Shown here: positions 28,370-40,161 of the stretch, in pieces
Layout of the letters: each line of letters opens with the position of its first letter
How positions within the stretch are numbered: the stretch's first letter is position 1
Assembly (NCBI GenBank): GCA_905116865.2
Contig: CAJHNH020007913.1
Location: 258,404-322,403, forward strand
Length of the DNA: 64,000 nucleotides
Direction of reading: 5' to 3'
From: Candidula unifasciata
Lineage: Eukaryota; Mollusca; Gastropoda; Stylommatophora; Geomitridae
Position numbers and translations under genes: made by a program
The notes under the pieces: generated by a model
What the model was told of the DNA's origin: nothing
The model's input: the letters and a program-made list of their open reading frames with translations, nothing else
Databases searched by the model: none

Positions 28370-28914
28370 GAAAGATATAGAGTGAGGGATATTGAATAGT
28401 TTGGTTGATGGGGATAGGGAATTATTTTCAGATGATGGTCAATAGGGTCAGTAGTAGTGGTCAAGTGCATGACTTTTCAGAGAATAAAATACCCTGCGGA
28501 GCAGTGGTAATATATTGGGCTTGTTAGATAATAGTCAGTAGTGATGGTCAACTATGTCTTTGTAAAGGAAAATATGAAAAATTGGTTTGGCTTTTAAGAT
28601 GACTTGCTGTTTTTTTCTGAGTGGTCAGTGATGATCATTGGTGTGGTCATGCATGACTTTGTGTAGGGAAATATTAAAATTGGTCACGGGTGTGAAGCTG
28701 ACTTGTTAGGTGTTATTTTGGGATTGGTCAGTGGTGTGAACAAGTATGACTTTGTATAGACAAATCGGGAGTGTCAAGATGACCTGGTAGGTGTTACCTT
28801 CTAAGTGTTTATTAGTGGTCAAATTATGACTGTGTGAAGGAAAATCTGGGGAATTTATTAGGGGGTTCAACTTTTGTTATATGATGATTCTGAGTGATCA
28901 GTAGTGATGGCATA

Positions 28915-28915
<1 letters not shown>
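28370..28915. repeat. degenerate satellite, period about 80-100 bp
   Basis: Blocks like ATGACTTTGTGTAGGGAAAT with GGTCAGTGGTGTG recur at about 28470, 28553, 28651, 28746 and 28827. The copies are strongly diverged. Confidence 0.55.

Positions 28916-28918
<3 letters not shown>

Positions 28919-28998
<80 letters not shown>
28919..28998. repeat. (TA)n microsatellite, tail of SINE V
   Basis: About 80 bases of (TA)n directly at the 3' end (minus strand) of the SINE at 28999-29226. Confidence 0.9.
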
Positions 28999-29004
<6 letters not shown>

Positions 29005-29224
29005 GTAAAGTAAAAGACCTTTTTCCACGTCTCTATGCGTATAGGGCTAGACCTATATTTTATAGACCAATCGGCACAACATGGGCGATGTGGTCAGCAT
29101 CACGTAGGCCGCCTTTACTTACCGAGACTACACCTGGTACCCACCCAAGGCTAGGTCGACCTGGGAGCCAACCCACGATTTCCCTATCCGCGGCGAGCGT
29201 CTTGCCGTTCCATCACTGTGACTC

Positions 29225-29226
<2 letters not shown>
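28999..29226 (-). mobile_element. SINE family V with tRNA-like head
   Basis: The minus strand begins TGGGAGTCACAGTGATGGAA (A box region), has GAAATCGTGGGTTGG near the B box, then the family core GCGGCCTACGTGATGCTGAC, CACATCGCCC and GTGCCGATTGGTCTATAAAA, ending next to (TA)n. It is the most complete copy here and defines the family. Confidence 0.75.

Positions 29227-29302
<76 letters not shown>
29227..29302. repeat. (TA)n microsatellite
   Basis: About 76 bases of (TA)n abutting the head of the SINE, so the SINE is bracketed by two TA tracts. Confidence 0.95.
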
Positions 29303-29306
<4 letters not shown>

Positions 29307-29399
29307 ATGAGTTACTGCTCCAGTGAGACTTCTTGATTTCAAACATACATACCCGTCACACATTTATTAGGGTTTTATAGACATCGACTATTAGCCCTG

Positions 29400-32300
29400 A
29401 AAATCGAAGATTGGTGTTGGACCCGTTTTAACAAGTAGCTACAGTGTCACCGGTGCCCTCACGGGAAGCAAAGAATAGTGACACTGCATCCTACCAGGCA
29501 TGTCCTAGGAGGCGACTAAGGGTAGGGTTGGGCTTGAGGTTGGCTACCTCATCCTGTAAAAACCATAGCCACAAAAACCAACCAACCATGGATAAGTCAA
29601 AAAGAGAAGCAAGTAAAATCCAGCCAACCAAGATGAGGGGAGGCTCTTCTAATAGAAGAAGTATGACACGGTGTGGAGAAAGCCGCAAGGAGTCCGGATC
29701 GTTGACGTACCCCTCCTCTCAGCTAGGAAAACTTCTAGAATTGGCACCTGGAATGTTAGAACTCTCTATGATATAGGGAGAACAATGGAAGTAGCAAAGG
29801 AAATGAAACATTACAGAATTAGTATTTTAGGGTTATGTGAAACTATATGGACCGGGGCAGGGAAAAGTATTCTAAATTCAGGGGAAACTATTTTGTTCTC
29901 AGGACACACAGAGGAAAAAATTCGTCCCACAGTGAAGGAGTGGCCCTGATGCTATCAAAAGAAGCAGACATGGCACTAATAGAATGGGAAGCTGTGAGTC
30001 CCAGAATAATAAGAGCATCTTTTAGAACAGTGAAACAGAAGGTGAACATGTCGGTAATACAGTGTTATGCACCAACAAATGATAAAGATGCATCTGTTAA
30101 GGAAGAATTTTACATGCAGTTTCAAAATATTATAAATAATGAAAGAAAGGGCAATTAAAACATTTTGATGGGTGACTTAAATGCTAAGATAGGATCAGAC
30201 AACCCAGGTTATTAAGAAATTATGGGAAGACTTGGTCTAGGAGTAATGAATGAAAATGGAGAATTGTTCACACATTTTTGTGCAGGAAACCTGTATGTTC
30301 TTGGTGGAAGTATTTTTCATCATAAAAGAATACACAAGGCAACATGGGAATCACCAGACCATAAGACAACTAATCAAATTGACCACCTATGTATTAACAA
30401 AAAGTTTAGATCATCCCTTTACGATGTTAGGGCTTTCAGAGGTGCCGATGTATTTACTGACCATTTCCTGGTGGTAAGTAAAATCAAGTTGAAACTAAAA
30501 AGATATATAACATCTTATAATCATAGAAACCAATATAATGTAGGCTTTCTCAGAGATAAAGAAATTAAGAAACAGTTCTCAGTTACGGTCTCTAATAAGT
30601 ACCAGGTGTTGCAGCAGTTAGCTGAAGATGTCAGCACAGAAGTCTGCTGGGTTCAGATCAAAGGAATCTGGAATGAATCTTGCGTAGAAGTTCTTGGCAA
30701 GAAAGAAAGGAAACATAAAGCATGGATAACACCAGAAACCATTAAACTAATTGAAGATAGGAAAAGTAAAAAGGCATAATTAAACAATAGCAAAACTAGA
30801 GCTGCTAAAGCTAGAGCTCAGGAGAAATAGACAGAAGCCAACAAGGAAGTTAGGAGGCATATAAGGGCAGATAAGTGAAATATCTAAATGATCTAGCACA
30901 AGAAGCGGAGACAGCAGCAGCAAAAGGAAACCTCAGAGAACTTTACAGTAACACAAGAAAATTAGTAGGTAAATATAGTCAGCCAACTGGATCAATTAAA
31001 AATAGTCAAGGAAAGGTACTTACTAACACTAAAGATCAAATGGACAGATGGGTTGAATATTTTGAAATTCTTCTAAATAGACCAGGCCCAGATATCCAGC
31101 CTTTAGAATTGGAACTGGATATCAACTGTGAGATACCATCCACAGAGGAAATTAGAAAAGCTATAAATCTTCTCAAGGAAGGAAAGGCGACAGGCCCAGA
31201 TGGTATCCCAGCTGAAGCCATAAGGGCCAACATAAACACATCAACAGAATCGCTACATAGATTATTCAGTAAAGTCTGGGAGACCGAAGAAATACCAGCA
31301 GACTGGAGAGAAGGATATCTTGTGAAACTGCCCAAAAAAGGTGATCTACAGGAGTGTGAAAACTATAGAGGAATTATGTTGCTGTCAGTTCCTGGAAAAA
31401 TATCAAGTAGAATTATTTTGGAAAGATTAAAAGATGCTATTGATAAAATGCTAAGAAATGAGCAGATAGGTTTTCGGTCAAACAGATCCTGTACTGACCA
31501 GATAACCACATTACGTATTATTATAGAGCAAAACATTGAACTGAACTCACCACTTTACATTGGATTAATAGACTATGAACTAGCATTGATAGTGAATCTC
31601 TCTGGAAATTGATGGGGCACTATGGAATCCTACAGAAAATTATCAGCATATAAAGACATGAAATGTCGAGTTCTTCATGAGGGAAAGCTAACAGATGCAT
31701 TTGAAATAAAAACAGGTGTGCGACAGGGATGTCTTTTGTCGCCTCTCTTATTTTTACTGGCTATAGACTGGACTATGAAAACAGTAACTGCTAACACCAA
31801 GAATGGAATTCAGTGGACCCCTACAAAACAGCTTGATGATCTGGACTTCGCTGATGATATTGCTCTTCTGTCCCATTCACGGAATCAGATGCAAGATAAA
31901 TTAAATATACTTGATGCGAGATCACAGCAGCTTGGTCTGAAAATCCATAAAGGAAAGACAACGATAATGAGAATAAATCTGGCAAATAGTAATGTGGTTT
32001 CTCCTAATGGCACCCCACTCCAAGACGTGGAGTCATACACCTATTTAGGCAGTAATGTAGATAAAGATGGAGGAACTGATAGAGATATTAAAATAAGAAT
32101 ACAAAAGGCAAGAGGGGCTTTCATAGCACTAGGGAATTTGGGAAGGTCAAAAGAAATTAAAAGAAATACTAAACTAAAAATTTTTGAAAATTCTAATGTC
32201 AAATCAGTACTATAGTATTGGGTGGAAACATGGAGAACCACCAAGGCAATTACTAATAAATTACAGACATTCATTAACTGGTGCCTTCGCAGAATAGAGG

Positions 32301-32645
32301 GAATAAAATGGTATGATAGAATAACTAATGTAGAACTTTGGGAGAGAACTAAACAGGCTCCAGTGGACCAAGAGGTGAGGAAAAGACGCTGGCGTTGGAT
32401 AGGGCACACACTGAGAAAACAGGAGAACAGCATAACTAGAATGTCTTTGCATTAGAAACCACAGGGGCATAGGAATAAAGGAAGGCCAAAAAACACATGG
32501 AGAAGAGAGCTGGAGAATAAGGTTAGAAAGATTGGGAGGACATGGGAAGAGCTCCATGCAATGGCGAAGGATAGAACGACTTGGCGTGAGTTGGTTGAGG
32601 GCCTATGCTCCATTGGGGGATAGAAAGGCAGAAGAAGAAGACAGC
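29400..32645 (+). mobile_element. RTE-like non-LTR retrotransposon, nearly full length, broken
   Basis: A 5' leader (29440-29700) precedes an APE endonuclease: IGTWNVRTLYDIGR, ILGLCETIW, CYAPTNDKDAS, ILMGDLNAKIGS, NQIDHLCI and a TDHF end. The RT follows: GKATGPDGIPAEAI, LVKLPKKGDLQECENYRGI, EQIGFRSNRSCTDQI, LIDYELAL (motif A), GVRQGCLLSPLLFLLAID (motif B), LDFADDIALLSH (motif C, catalytic DD present), LGLKIHKGKTTI, and the end [13 protein letters not shown] and GRPKNTWRRELE. At least one frameshift (about 29950) and stops near 30156, 30213, 30778, 30828, 30876, 31610, 32213 and 32453 inactivate it. The element ends GGCAGAAGAAGAAGAC. Confidence 0.92.
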
Positions 32646-32649
32646 CTGT

Positions 32650-33295
32650 GCTTCCAGAAGCCATCTAAAAGAGAATTAACCAGTACGTTCGATAATTACT
32701 TGCTTGAATATTTATTTAAATCTCCCAGGAAACATCTGAGTGAATTGTTTCAAGCAGTAAAGAATTCCAGCAGGTGCAGAAATATTCCCCACTGAGCAAA
32801 AGACCTGTGCTTAATGTAATTAAATAATTACAGAGATGATAGATTCATCGGTCGAACATCGAGCGAACGGAGAGACAGTTTGAAAACAGAGTGGCAGAGC
32901 ACATACCCATATGGCTACATACACAGCTTAATGATTTTTCAATGGTGCTGAGACCAGTCAAGATGAAAGAACCCATTTTTTTCCGCCCATAGAACCTCAT
33001 CTACTTAATTCCAGACACGTAATTGACACAGACAGTGTTTTCCTCGTGGTTTATCACACTCCACACAGGAGACTGTTGAGAATGGCCGAAGCTTTAACAA
33101 ATAAAATCAACAAAATCCTTGTAAGCAGACGGAATTTATAGTAAATTTGAAGTTACACTGGTAAGTCACGTGACCACAGTGAGCTTCCGGTGACCAAAAC
33201 AAACACGATGTGTCGAAAGAAACTATTCGCATTTCATCTGGATTTGTGATTTGTGCTTCATTTTATGCCGATGTAACTATGTAGTAACGCACCGG
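32650..33295. other. no recognisable feature
   Basis: Flanking sequence of the RTE. No motif or clear target duplication could be found. Confidence 0.4.
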
Positions 33296-33297
33296 AG

Positions 33298-33375
33298 GTG
33301 ATACAGCGAAATATGCCTGGCAATAAATTGTGCAATGTATTGTTTGTGTCCGCATTATTTAAATTCATTACGGGA
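33298..33375 (+). repeat. dispersed repeat family E
   Basis: Second copy of the block at 12072-12150 (AAATATGCCTGGCAATAAAT, TGTGTCCGC). Confidence 0.45.
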
Positions 33376-33379
33376 AAAC

Positions 33380-34890
33380 ATTGTTTTGAAAAATAGATTC
33401 AATTAAATATTAAATTCTCAAACAGCCCACATGCAGACAAATTGCCTCCTACCTAGTGTGAAACTTATTATGATTTGATGATTACCTATTAAAAATAAAC
33501 AGTACAATTAAGTGTCAGATTGTCAAGACGACATCAGTTATGGAATTTCATTGGATTTGGAATTTAGGTCCAAAACATGCGGAGTTGACCAGAATTTTTC
33601 ACAAGGTTGTCTAAGACTATTTCCCTGGCCTATTGCCTGGTTGTATTATATGTGAGTTTGCCTTACTGTACATCTACAAGTCGTATCACCATTTTTTACA
33701 TGGCAGCCCCCTTACTATGTGACTTTTTGAACGGGGTTGGGGGGGGGGGGGGGGGGGGGTAACAGGCACGTCGCTGCGCCAAAACAAGACTTTGTTGTGA
33801 CACGAATTTAAATTTAAAGTTTTTTGTTTTCGTTAAAATCAAACTGTGATCACTAGCCTCAGTGAAAAGATGTGCAAGGCATTCTCTCAGACATCGCTGT
33901 GTGAATTTGAAAAAACCGACTTGAAAAAAAATTTCTCAGTGCCGATACTCAAAACGAATTAGTAACTGAATGCTTCTCACTTGTAAAAAAACAAATGTTG
34001 GAGAAAAGAAACACTGTAAATTACTCTGCAGATATTGTTGATACCACGCCAGATAATCACATTTTGAATAAACATTATTTTTGCGTAATGAAGACCAGAA
34101 AATTGTAGAAACAATGATTGACACAAGGCATACAACATGATATGATAGCACAGAAAGTATTATTTGTGGGGTAATGTTTTGTGTGTGCTACAGAGTATTA
34201 GTTGTATATGATGTCTGTAACAAGTTAAAATCTGTGACTGTTGAATTATTTGTTGAAGTATCAAAGTGTTGGTGTGGGTGGTCCATATCAGTCTTAGGTC
34301 GGCATTTAATAACTCCCTCACAGGCCCTGCGAACAGCAGTCAAAGATGTAAAATCAAGACAACAGAATATTGGAAATTTCTGCAGTAAACCGGCGTGGAG
34401 ACACCTACCTGATTGAATATCTCGCCTTTTTCATGATTATAATTTGTTTGTTCTTTGTTTACATCTGTTCGGGAGGGGAAAAAAAGAAGGGGGGGGGGGT
34501 GGTGACATGTTCTATGTGTCAGAATCACTGTGAAGGCTACAAGTGAAAACACTGGTCTGGGACATGAGCTGCCCCCCCCCCCATTTATAAGGCGGTGGGG
34601 GGGGGGGGCTTAATCCATCGCCAGTTGAGTGGGGTGGAACCTGGAAATTCAGGATCTTGAGGACCCCCCCTCCCCTGATAATTCGTAGGGGTGTATATAT
34701 ATTTGCCGTAACTGAGGTCTACGCCCCCAGAAGATTTAAACTTTTATCTGAATTACACACACGGGCGCATGTCTACCATCACATGTGTCTACAACACCAC
34801 ATGTTTCTACATCAGCACAAGGTGCGTCTACAGCCCAACAATGTATGTCTACAGCACAAAAACATGTATCTGCAACATCACAATACATTC
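33380..34890. other. no gene; G and C homopolymers
   Basis: G runs at 33737-33759, 34489-34499 and 34597-34608 and a C run near 34572. At 34765-34910 a degenerate tandem of about 21-24 bases (ACATGTGTCTACAACACC, ATGTATCTGCAACATC) is visible. No conserved coding motif. Confidence 0.45.
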
Positions 34891-34894
34891 AGCA

Positions 34895-35160
34895 CAGCAT
34901 GTGTCTACGGCGAAGAATGGATACGAGTGCCGGCAGAGTGGGGTACATCCTTCTCAGCCTGCACAAAACTGGGTGAAGATTACAAACAAGGTCCGTCGAT
35001 GGTTGAGGCAGACGTCCAAGCCTTAATTCTAGAAAACTCTTCTCACGAATGTGTAGTTATCTACACTGACGAATCCGTCATTCGTTACGCACAAAGCTCA
35101 TGGGCTTTCGCTGTCCTGGTTCAATGCAAAACTGTAAAAGATGGTAGCAGGGCTTTTGAC
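34895..35160 (+). mobile_element. Jockey-like LINE, RNase H start fragment
   Basis: Encodes RVPAEWGTSFSACTKL and then CVVIYTDESVIRYAQSSWAF, the first strand of RNase H with DGS changed to DES. It parallels IIYTDGSVLSGKRSAWGF at about 17870. It is truncated on both sides. Confidence 0.65.
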
Positions 35161-35290
35161 TCGCCATAAATATGTCCTAGCAGCTGGAAGGGGATTCTGT
35201 GACCTCTCCGCGGGTATTCCTCATCCGTACTGTGGCACTTTGTGTCACATGGTGTTTATCAAATGTGTGATGTCCTGGTGGGGTATAACA
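35145..35290 (+). mobile_element. SINE family C, partial
   Basis: GGGATTCTGTGACCTCTCCG, GTGGCACTTTGTGTCAC and GTGTGATGTCCTGGTGGGGT match copies at 6400-6627 and 24671-24884. It ends in (GA)n rather than (AGTC)n. Confidence 0.7.
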
Positions 35291-35299
35291 AGAGAGAGA

Positions 35300-35784
35300 G
35301 AGTGAGAGAGAAAGATCCAACTTGTTAAATGATAGCAAAAGAACTGAATACTGAAAACATTTTAGTGATGAGCTATATTAAACCACTCCTGCATTCTTCT
35401 TTCTATTCAAGACTCTACTTAATCATTTATCTATTTGTAATCATATTTCAACTCTTTAACAGTAATACTAAAAATAAATATTTACTTAAATTTAATAAAC
35501 TAAAAGGAGTAATAAATTCAGAAAATGATAAAAGGTGACTGCACACTGAAAACCGATGAGGAAAGCCTAAAAGTAAAGCAGTCTACACGCTTGAGATGTT
35601 ACGGTAACGACAGTCAATGCACTAGAAAACTGGCTGTAATCGGCAATTTTTTACTTTCACTTCAAATAGATGGTTCATTAAAAACGTTGCTGTTTCTTTA
35701 ACTGATTATTTAAAGGTATGACATTTTCCATACAGAAGTAAGAATGGTTGAAAAACTCAAATATGCAAGCATAAAATTAGTCGT
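35300..35784. other. no recognisable feature
   Basis: AT-rich sequence between a (GA)n stretch and the next RTE copy. Confidence 0.45.
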
Positions 35785-35792
35785 TATAAAAC

Positions 35793-36791
35793 ATAATCAT
35801 CATCATCAGTTCTCGTTATGCCTAGTGGCACATAAATCTTCAGAGAGGACTTTCCATGCTTTCCTGTCCTGTGCAATCTTCAATGCAGTTTTCCATGTCA
35901 AATATGCCGCACTCAGGTCACTTTCCATCGTTCGTCTCCATGTTGTTTTTGGGCGCCCCTGTTTTCTCTTTCCCTCTGGTGTCCACGTGAGAGCTGTTTT
36001 GGCAGGTATATCAGAAGTCATTCTCATAACGTGGCCAAGCCATTTCCATCTTCTCTTGGTAATCATAGTGTCTAAAGTTTCTTGGTTTGTGGTTTGAAGT
36101 AGTTTAGTGTTTGAGATTGTATCTGGCCAGAACATTTGGATAATTCTACGTAGACATGTGTGGTGGAAGGTGGACAGCCTGTGTGTATTCTTTTTGGTCA
36201 TTCTCCAGCATTCCGCTCCATAGAGAAGAACTGGCAAAATGATGCTCTTGTAGAGTCGGAGTTTTGTTCCTCTGCAGTAATTGTTCGATTTCAAGATTTG
36301 CCTCATCCTTCTAAAGGCAGCTCTAGCTTTGTCCAGACGTGACTGTATGTTTTCCTCTGCCCCTCCCAGTAGGGACACCACACTGCCAAGATAGTGAAAT
36401 GTTCTACATTTTCAAGTGATTGGTTACTTATGGTCACTGGTTGTTGGTCCTCCAGGCTCGGGGGTTGGGCACAGTGTTGACATCTCTGCCATGTAAAAAA
36501 TCTACAACGTTACTGAAACTTCAAGAGGAAATAAATGCTCTAAACGTCCGGTGGTCTTGGGACAGAGTCCCTCTGTCAGCATGAACAACATGGGTGAAAG
36601 CCGAAAGGACGCCCATGATGGGAAAACAAGTCTGCTGGATGTCAAAACCAAATTAAGAATTGGCTTCTGGAATGTAAGAACCATGTTTGAAACGGCCAAA
36701 ACCGCCCAAGTAATTAAAGAAATACAGAACTATAAACTGCATATTCTTGGAATTAGTGAAAGCAGGTGGACAGGGTTTGGACAATCGAAAA
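35793..36791 (-). mobile_element. RTE-like LINE copy with 5' inversion (twin priming) and 8-bp target duplication
   Basis: The 3' segment (36453 to 35793, minus) encodes VTISNQSLENVEHF, YLGSVVSLLGGAEENIQSRL, KLRLYKSIILPVLLYGAECW, KRRWKWLGHVMRM, GRPKTTWRRTMESD and LCATRHNEN, then a (GAT)n tail. The 5' segment (36454-36791) is in the opposite sense: a leader with GGGGGTTGGGC then KLRIGFWNVRTMFETAKTAQ and ILGISESRWTGFG (endonuclease start). TATAAAAC flanks the whole at 35785-35792 and 36792-36799. The RT core is missing. Confidence 0.85.
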
Positions 36792-36799
36792 TATAAAAC

Positions 36800-37066
36800 C
36801 TAACGTGAATATTAAATAATTACAGATTATAATTATGAAAATCTTAAGGCAAGGTTGCGTGGCTTTCAGATTAGGCAATAATGTTTCCTATTTGAAAGCT
36901 GTTTCCTCACAATATCGTTATAATTCCTCCCGTAAGAAAAACCCACGGCCATCTTTAGATATAAATACAGCTCGGCGTGGAAAAACCACAGATGAATCGT
37001 AGCTTCAAACAGTTTAGTGGAAAAAAAAGTAAATAAGAGAAATTAATAAGTAATATTTTATTGATC
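36800..37066. other. no recognisable feature
   Basis: AT-rich spacer between the RTE copy and the Penelope tail fragment. Confidence 0.4.
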
Positions 37067-37152
37067 GGGCTATGACAGATATATCAAGAAAAGATATAAA
37101 GCAGAACGAAAAGTATATTAGCAAGCTTCACAATATAACAAATACAAACAAA
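37067..37152 (-). mobile_element. Penelope-like element 3' tail fragment
   Basis: GAACGAAAAGTATATTAGCA and CTTCACAATATAACAAATAC match 18213-18272 almost perfectly. The hammerhead-like part and the coding part are absent. Confidence 0.7.
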
Positions 37153-37215
37153 AGGATGACAGGTGTACACGGTCCACACAATGGCGGACATTTTCCCCCC
37201 GATAGAGCTACAATG

Positions 37216-37244
37216 GTGGGCTATCTTCCAAATAACAGTCCCAA
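37216..37244. mobile_element. fold-back element, left piece cut off by LINE insertion
   Basis: GGGCTATCTTCCAAATAACA plus GTCCCAA is the inverted counterpart of the outer right arm at 43225-43255. The rest of the left arm resumes at 42833 on the far side of the LINE. Confidence 0.7.
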
Positions 37245-38188
37245 CTTGCCATTGCCAGTTGTCCAAGAAAAATTCCAAACTTGATCCTCTTTCAGCCGCC
37301 CGAGGGCCTGCTATATCGAAGAAGGGTCCTTTGCTGTCTTATATGGTTTCCTTTTATTTGTGGTGTGTAGTCACACCTGATATTATGGTTGTTTGCTTCC
37401 TTGCTGTGCTGCGTTGTTTGCGGTTTTGGGTTCTGGTGTGATCCAGATCTCTTTGCGATGATATTGACGGGTACTAGCTGATTGTTGCTGGTGCTTGGTT
37501 TGCCTCGTGCTGGTCGCTGTGCTGGTGCCCTGTTGCTGCTTGGTTGCCGATCTAAAAGCCGCCGGAAAAAGCCAAACAAACATCCGTTGCGCCGTCGATA
37601 CGAACAATGTTCCTTTTCAGGACAAACAGGGCCGTCACAATCTGTTGTTGTGATCGGCCCAAAAAAAAAAAAAAAAAAAATTTTTTTTCCCCACGGAGTG
37701 TGGAGAAGTAGTGGAGGTAAGATAGACTGCAAATGAGAGGTCAGTTTGCCCGAATGTGCCAGGAGATGTGATAGTTAGGTCGGGAGAATGAGAGTGACAG
37801 ATAGAGGCAGGATCCATCCCGGTCGGCTGAGGTCACTTGGTCTGAAATAAAAGTGAAAGGCAATTGTTAACATACACGTGGGGTGGGGTGGGGTGGCATG
37901 ACGGTGACTGGAATTCCCAAGTGCTGGTCCCCTTAGGTGCAATGCCCTCGGCTGTCTGCTTCGGGGCGTCGGGCGGCCTGTGGTATTTTCCGTTGTCTTC
38001 TTTTTTTTCTGAAAATAAACTAGATTAAGATTTTGGTTAGTTCAATGGTGATTACGTGGTTATTTGCCAGTGGGGCGGAGCGGGTGGGAGTGGCTCCGGT
38101 ACGTCGACCCGCTGTCCGGTTGGTGGTTGTTTGCTTAAGGCTGTCCTTAAAGATGGCGGCTTGTTTGGTGGGCTCTTTCTATGGCTCT

Positions 38189-38707
38189 TTAGATTTGGCG
38201 GTTGCCTCTTCTATTCGGTGTGCCATTTTTGCCCTGCTTTCTCTTTGACTCCCGGAGCTGTCTCACTGCTGCGTTAATCTCTTTGCAGAGTCGGTCAACA
38301 TTCTTGTACCTTAAGAGTCGTTCAGGTGTTCCGTCTTCTTCTGCGTAGTTGATAACGTATTTGTCGAATGGGCCGACAAACTCCAGCCTGTGTGGAGCCA
38401 CCTGCTCGTTGATATCTTCTAGCATCGCTTGGAGGTCAGCCTCACAAGTTACAACGGCTGTCGCATTCTGGTTTACGCGTGGGGTGGCTGGCTGCCTGGT
38501 AGGTGTTTCGCTTCGTTCTTCGATTGTCGTGGCATCAGTCATCTGTGCCTGGTGCTGCATCACTACCGCTTCGGTAAGTGTGCTTTTGTCGGTATTTGGT
38601 TGTTTTATAGTTTTGCTGGAGGCCTCTCCTGCTTTCTCTAGCAGGGCGCGCTCTGTTCTTGCCGCCAGCACTGCAGCTTCGGCTTCTGCTTTTGCCTGGA
38701 TTGCCAT
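38189..38707 (-). pseudogene. ORF1 C-terminal fragment in repeat unit 1
   Basis: 172 codons starting MAIQAKAEAEAAVLAARTER and ending in NRRGNRQI. It aligns with residues about 290-460 of the full ORF1 but is clearly diverged (many substitutions after ALLEK). The first Met is supplied by the 3' end of the next unit, so the zinc knuckles and coiled coil are absent. The frame is open. Confidence 0.75.
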
Positions 38708-39642
38708 TGCCAGTTGTCCAAGAAAAATTCCAAACTTGATCCTCTTTCAGCCGCCCGAGGGCCTGCTATATCGAAGAAGGGTCCTTTGCTGTTTTATATG
38801 GTTTCCTTTTATTTGTGGTGTGTAGACACACCTGATATTATTGTTGTTTGCTTCCTTGCTGTGCTGCGTTGTTTGCGTTTTTTGGGTTCTGGTGTGATCC
38901 AGATCTCTTTGCGATTATGTTGAAGGGTACTAGCTGACTGTTGCTGGTGCTTGGTTTGCCTCGTGCTGGTCGCTGTGCTGGTGCCCTGTTGCTGCTTGGT
39001 TGCCGATCTAAAAGCCGCCGGAAAAAGCCAAACAAATATCCGTTGCCCCGTCGATGCACAATGTTCCTTTTCAGGACAACCAGGGCCGTCACAATCTGTT
39101 GTTGTGATCGGCCCAAAAAAAAAAAAAATTTTTTTTTTTTTTTTTTCCACGGAGTGTGGAGAAGTAGTGGAAGTGAGATAGACTGCAAACGAGAGGTCAG
39201 TTTGCCCGAATGTGCCAGTAGATGTGATAGTGAGGTCGGGAGAATGAGAGTGACAGATAGAGGCAGGATCCATCCCGGTCGGCTGAGGTCGCTTGGTCTG
39301 AAATAAAAGTGAAAGGCAATTGTTAACATACACGTGGGGTGGGGTGGGGTGGCATGACGGTGACTGGAGTTCCCAAGTGCTGGTCCCCTTTGGTGCAATG
39401 CCCTCGGCTGTCTGCTTCGGGGCGTCGGGCGGCCTGTGGTATTTTCCGTTGTCTTCTTTTTTCTGAAAATAAACTAGTTTAAGATTTTGGTTAGTTCAAT
39501 GGTGATTACGTGGTTATTTGCCAGTGGGGCGGAGCGGGTGGGAGTGGCTCCGGTACGTCGACCCGCTGTCCGGTTGGTGGTTGTTTGCTTAAGGCTGTCC
39601 TTAAAGATGGCGGCTTGTTTGGTGGGCTCTTTCTATGGCTCT

Positions 39643-40161
39643 TTAGATTTGGCGGTTGCCTCTTCTATTCGGTGTGCCATTTTTGCCCTGCTTTCTCTTT
39701 GACTCCCGGAGCTGTCTCACTGCTGCGTTAATCTCTTTGCAGAGTCGGTCAACATTCTTGTACCTTAAGAGTCGTTCAGGTGTTCCGTCTTCTTCTGCGT
39801 AGTTGATAACGTATTTGTCGAATGGGCCGACAAACTCCAGCCTGTGTGGAGCCACCTGCTCGTTGATATCTTCTAGCATCGCTTGGAGGTCAGCCTCACA
39901 AGTTACAACGGCTGTCGCATTCTGGTTTACGCGTGGGGTGGCTGGCTGCCTGGTAGGTGTTTCGCTTCGTTCTTCGATTGTCGTGGCATCAGTCATCTGT
40001 GCCTGGTGCTGCATCACTACCGCTTCGGTAAGTGTGCTTTTGTCGGTATTTGGTTGTTTTATAGTTTTGCTGGAGGCCTCTCCTGCTTTCTCTAGCAGGG
40101 CGCGCTCTGTTCTTGCCGCCAGCACTGCAGCTTCGGCTTCTGCTTTTGCCTGGATTGCCAT
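39643..40161 (-). pseudogene. ORF1 C-terminal fragment in repeat unit 2
   Basis: Identical in protein sequence to the fragment at 38189-38707, showing very recent duplication or assembly duplication. As there, the reading frame starts at the unit junction. Confidence 0.75.

Noticed and set aside
29671..32640. Host gene of the type annotated as craniofacial development protein 2-like
   Set aside because: That label usually marks RTE endonuclease sequence; here the endonuclease is followed by RT in the order of a LINE and is broken by stops.
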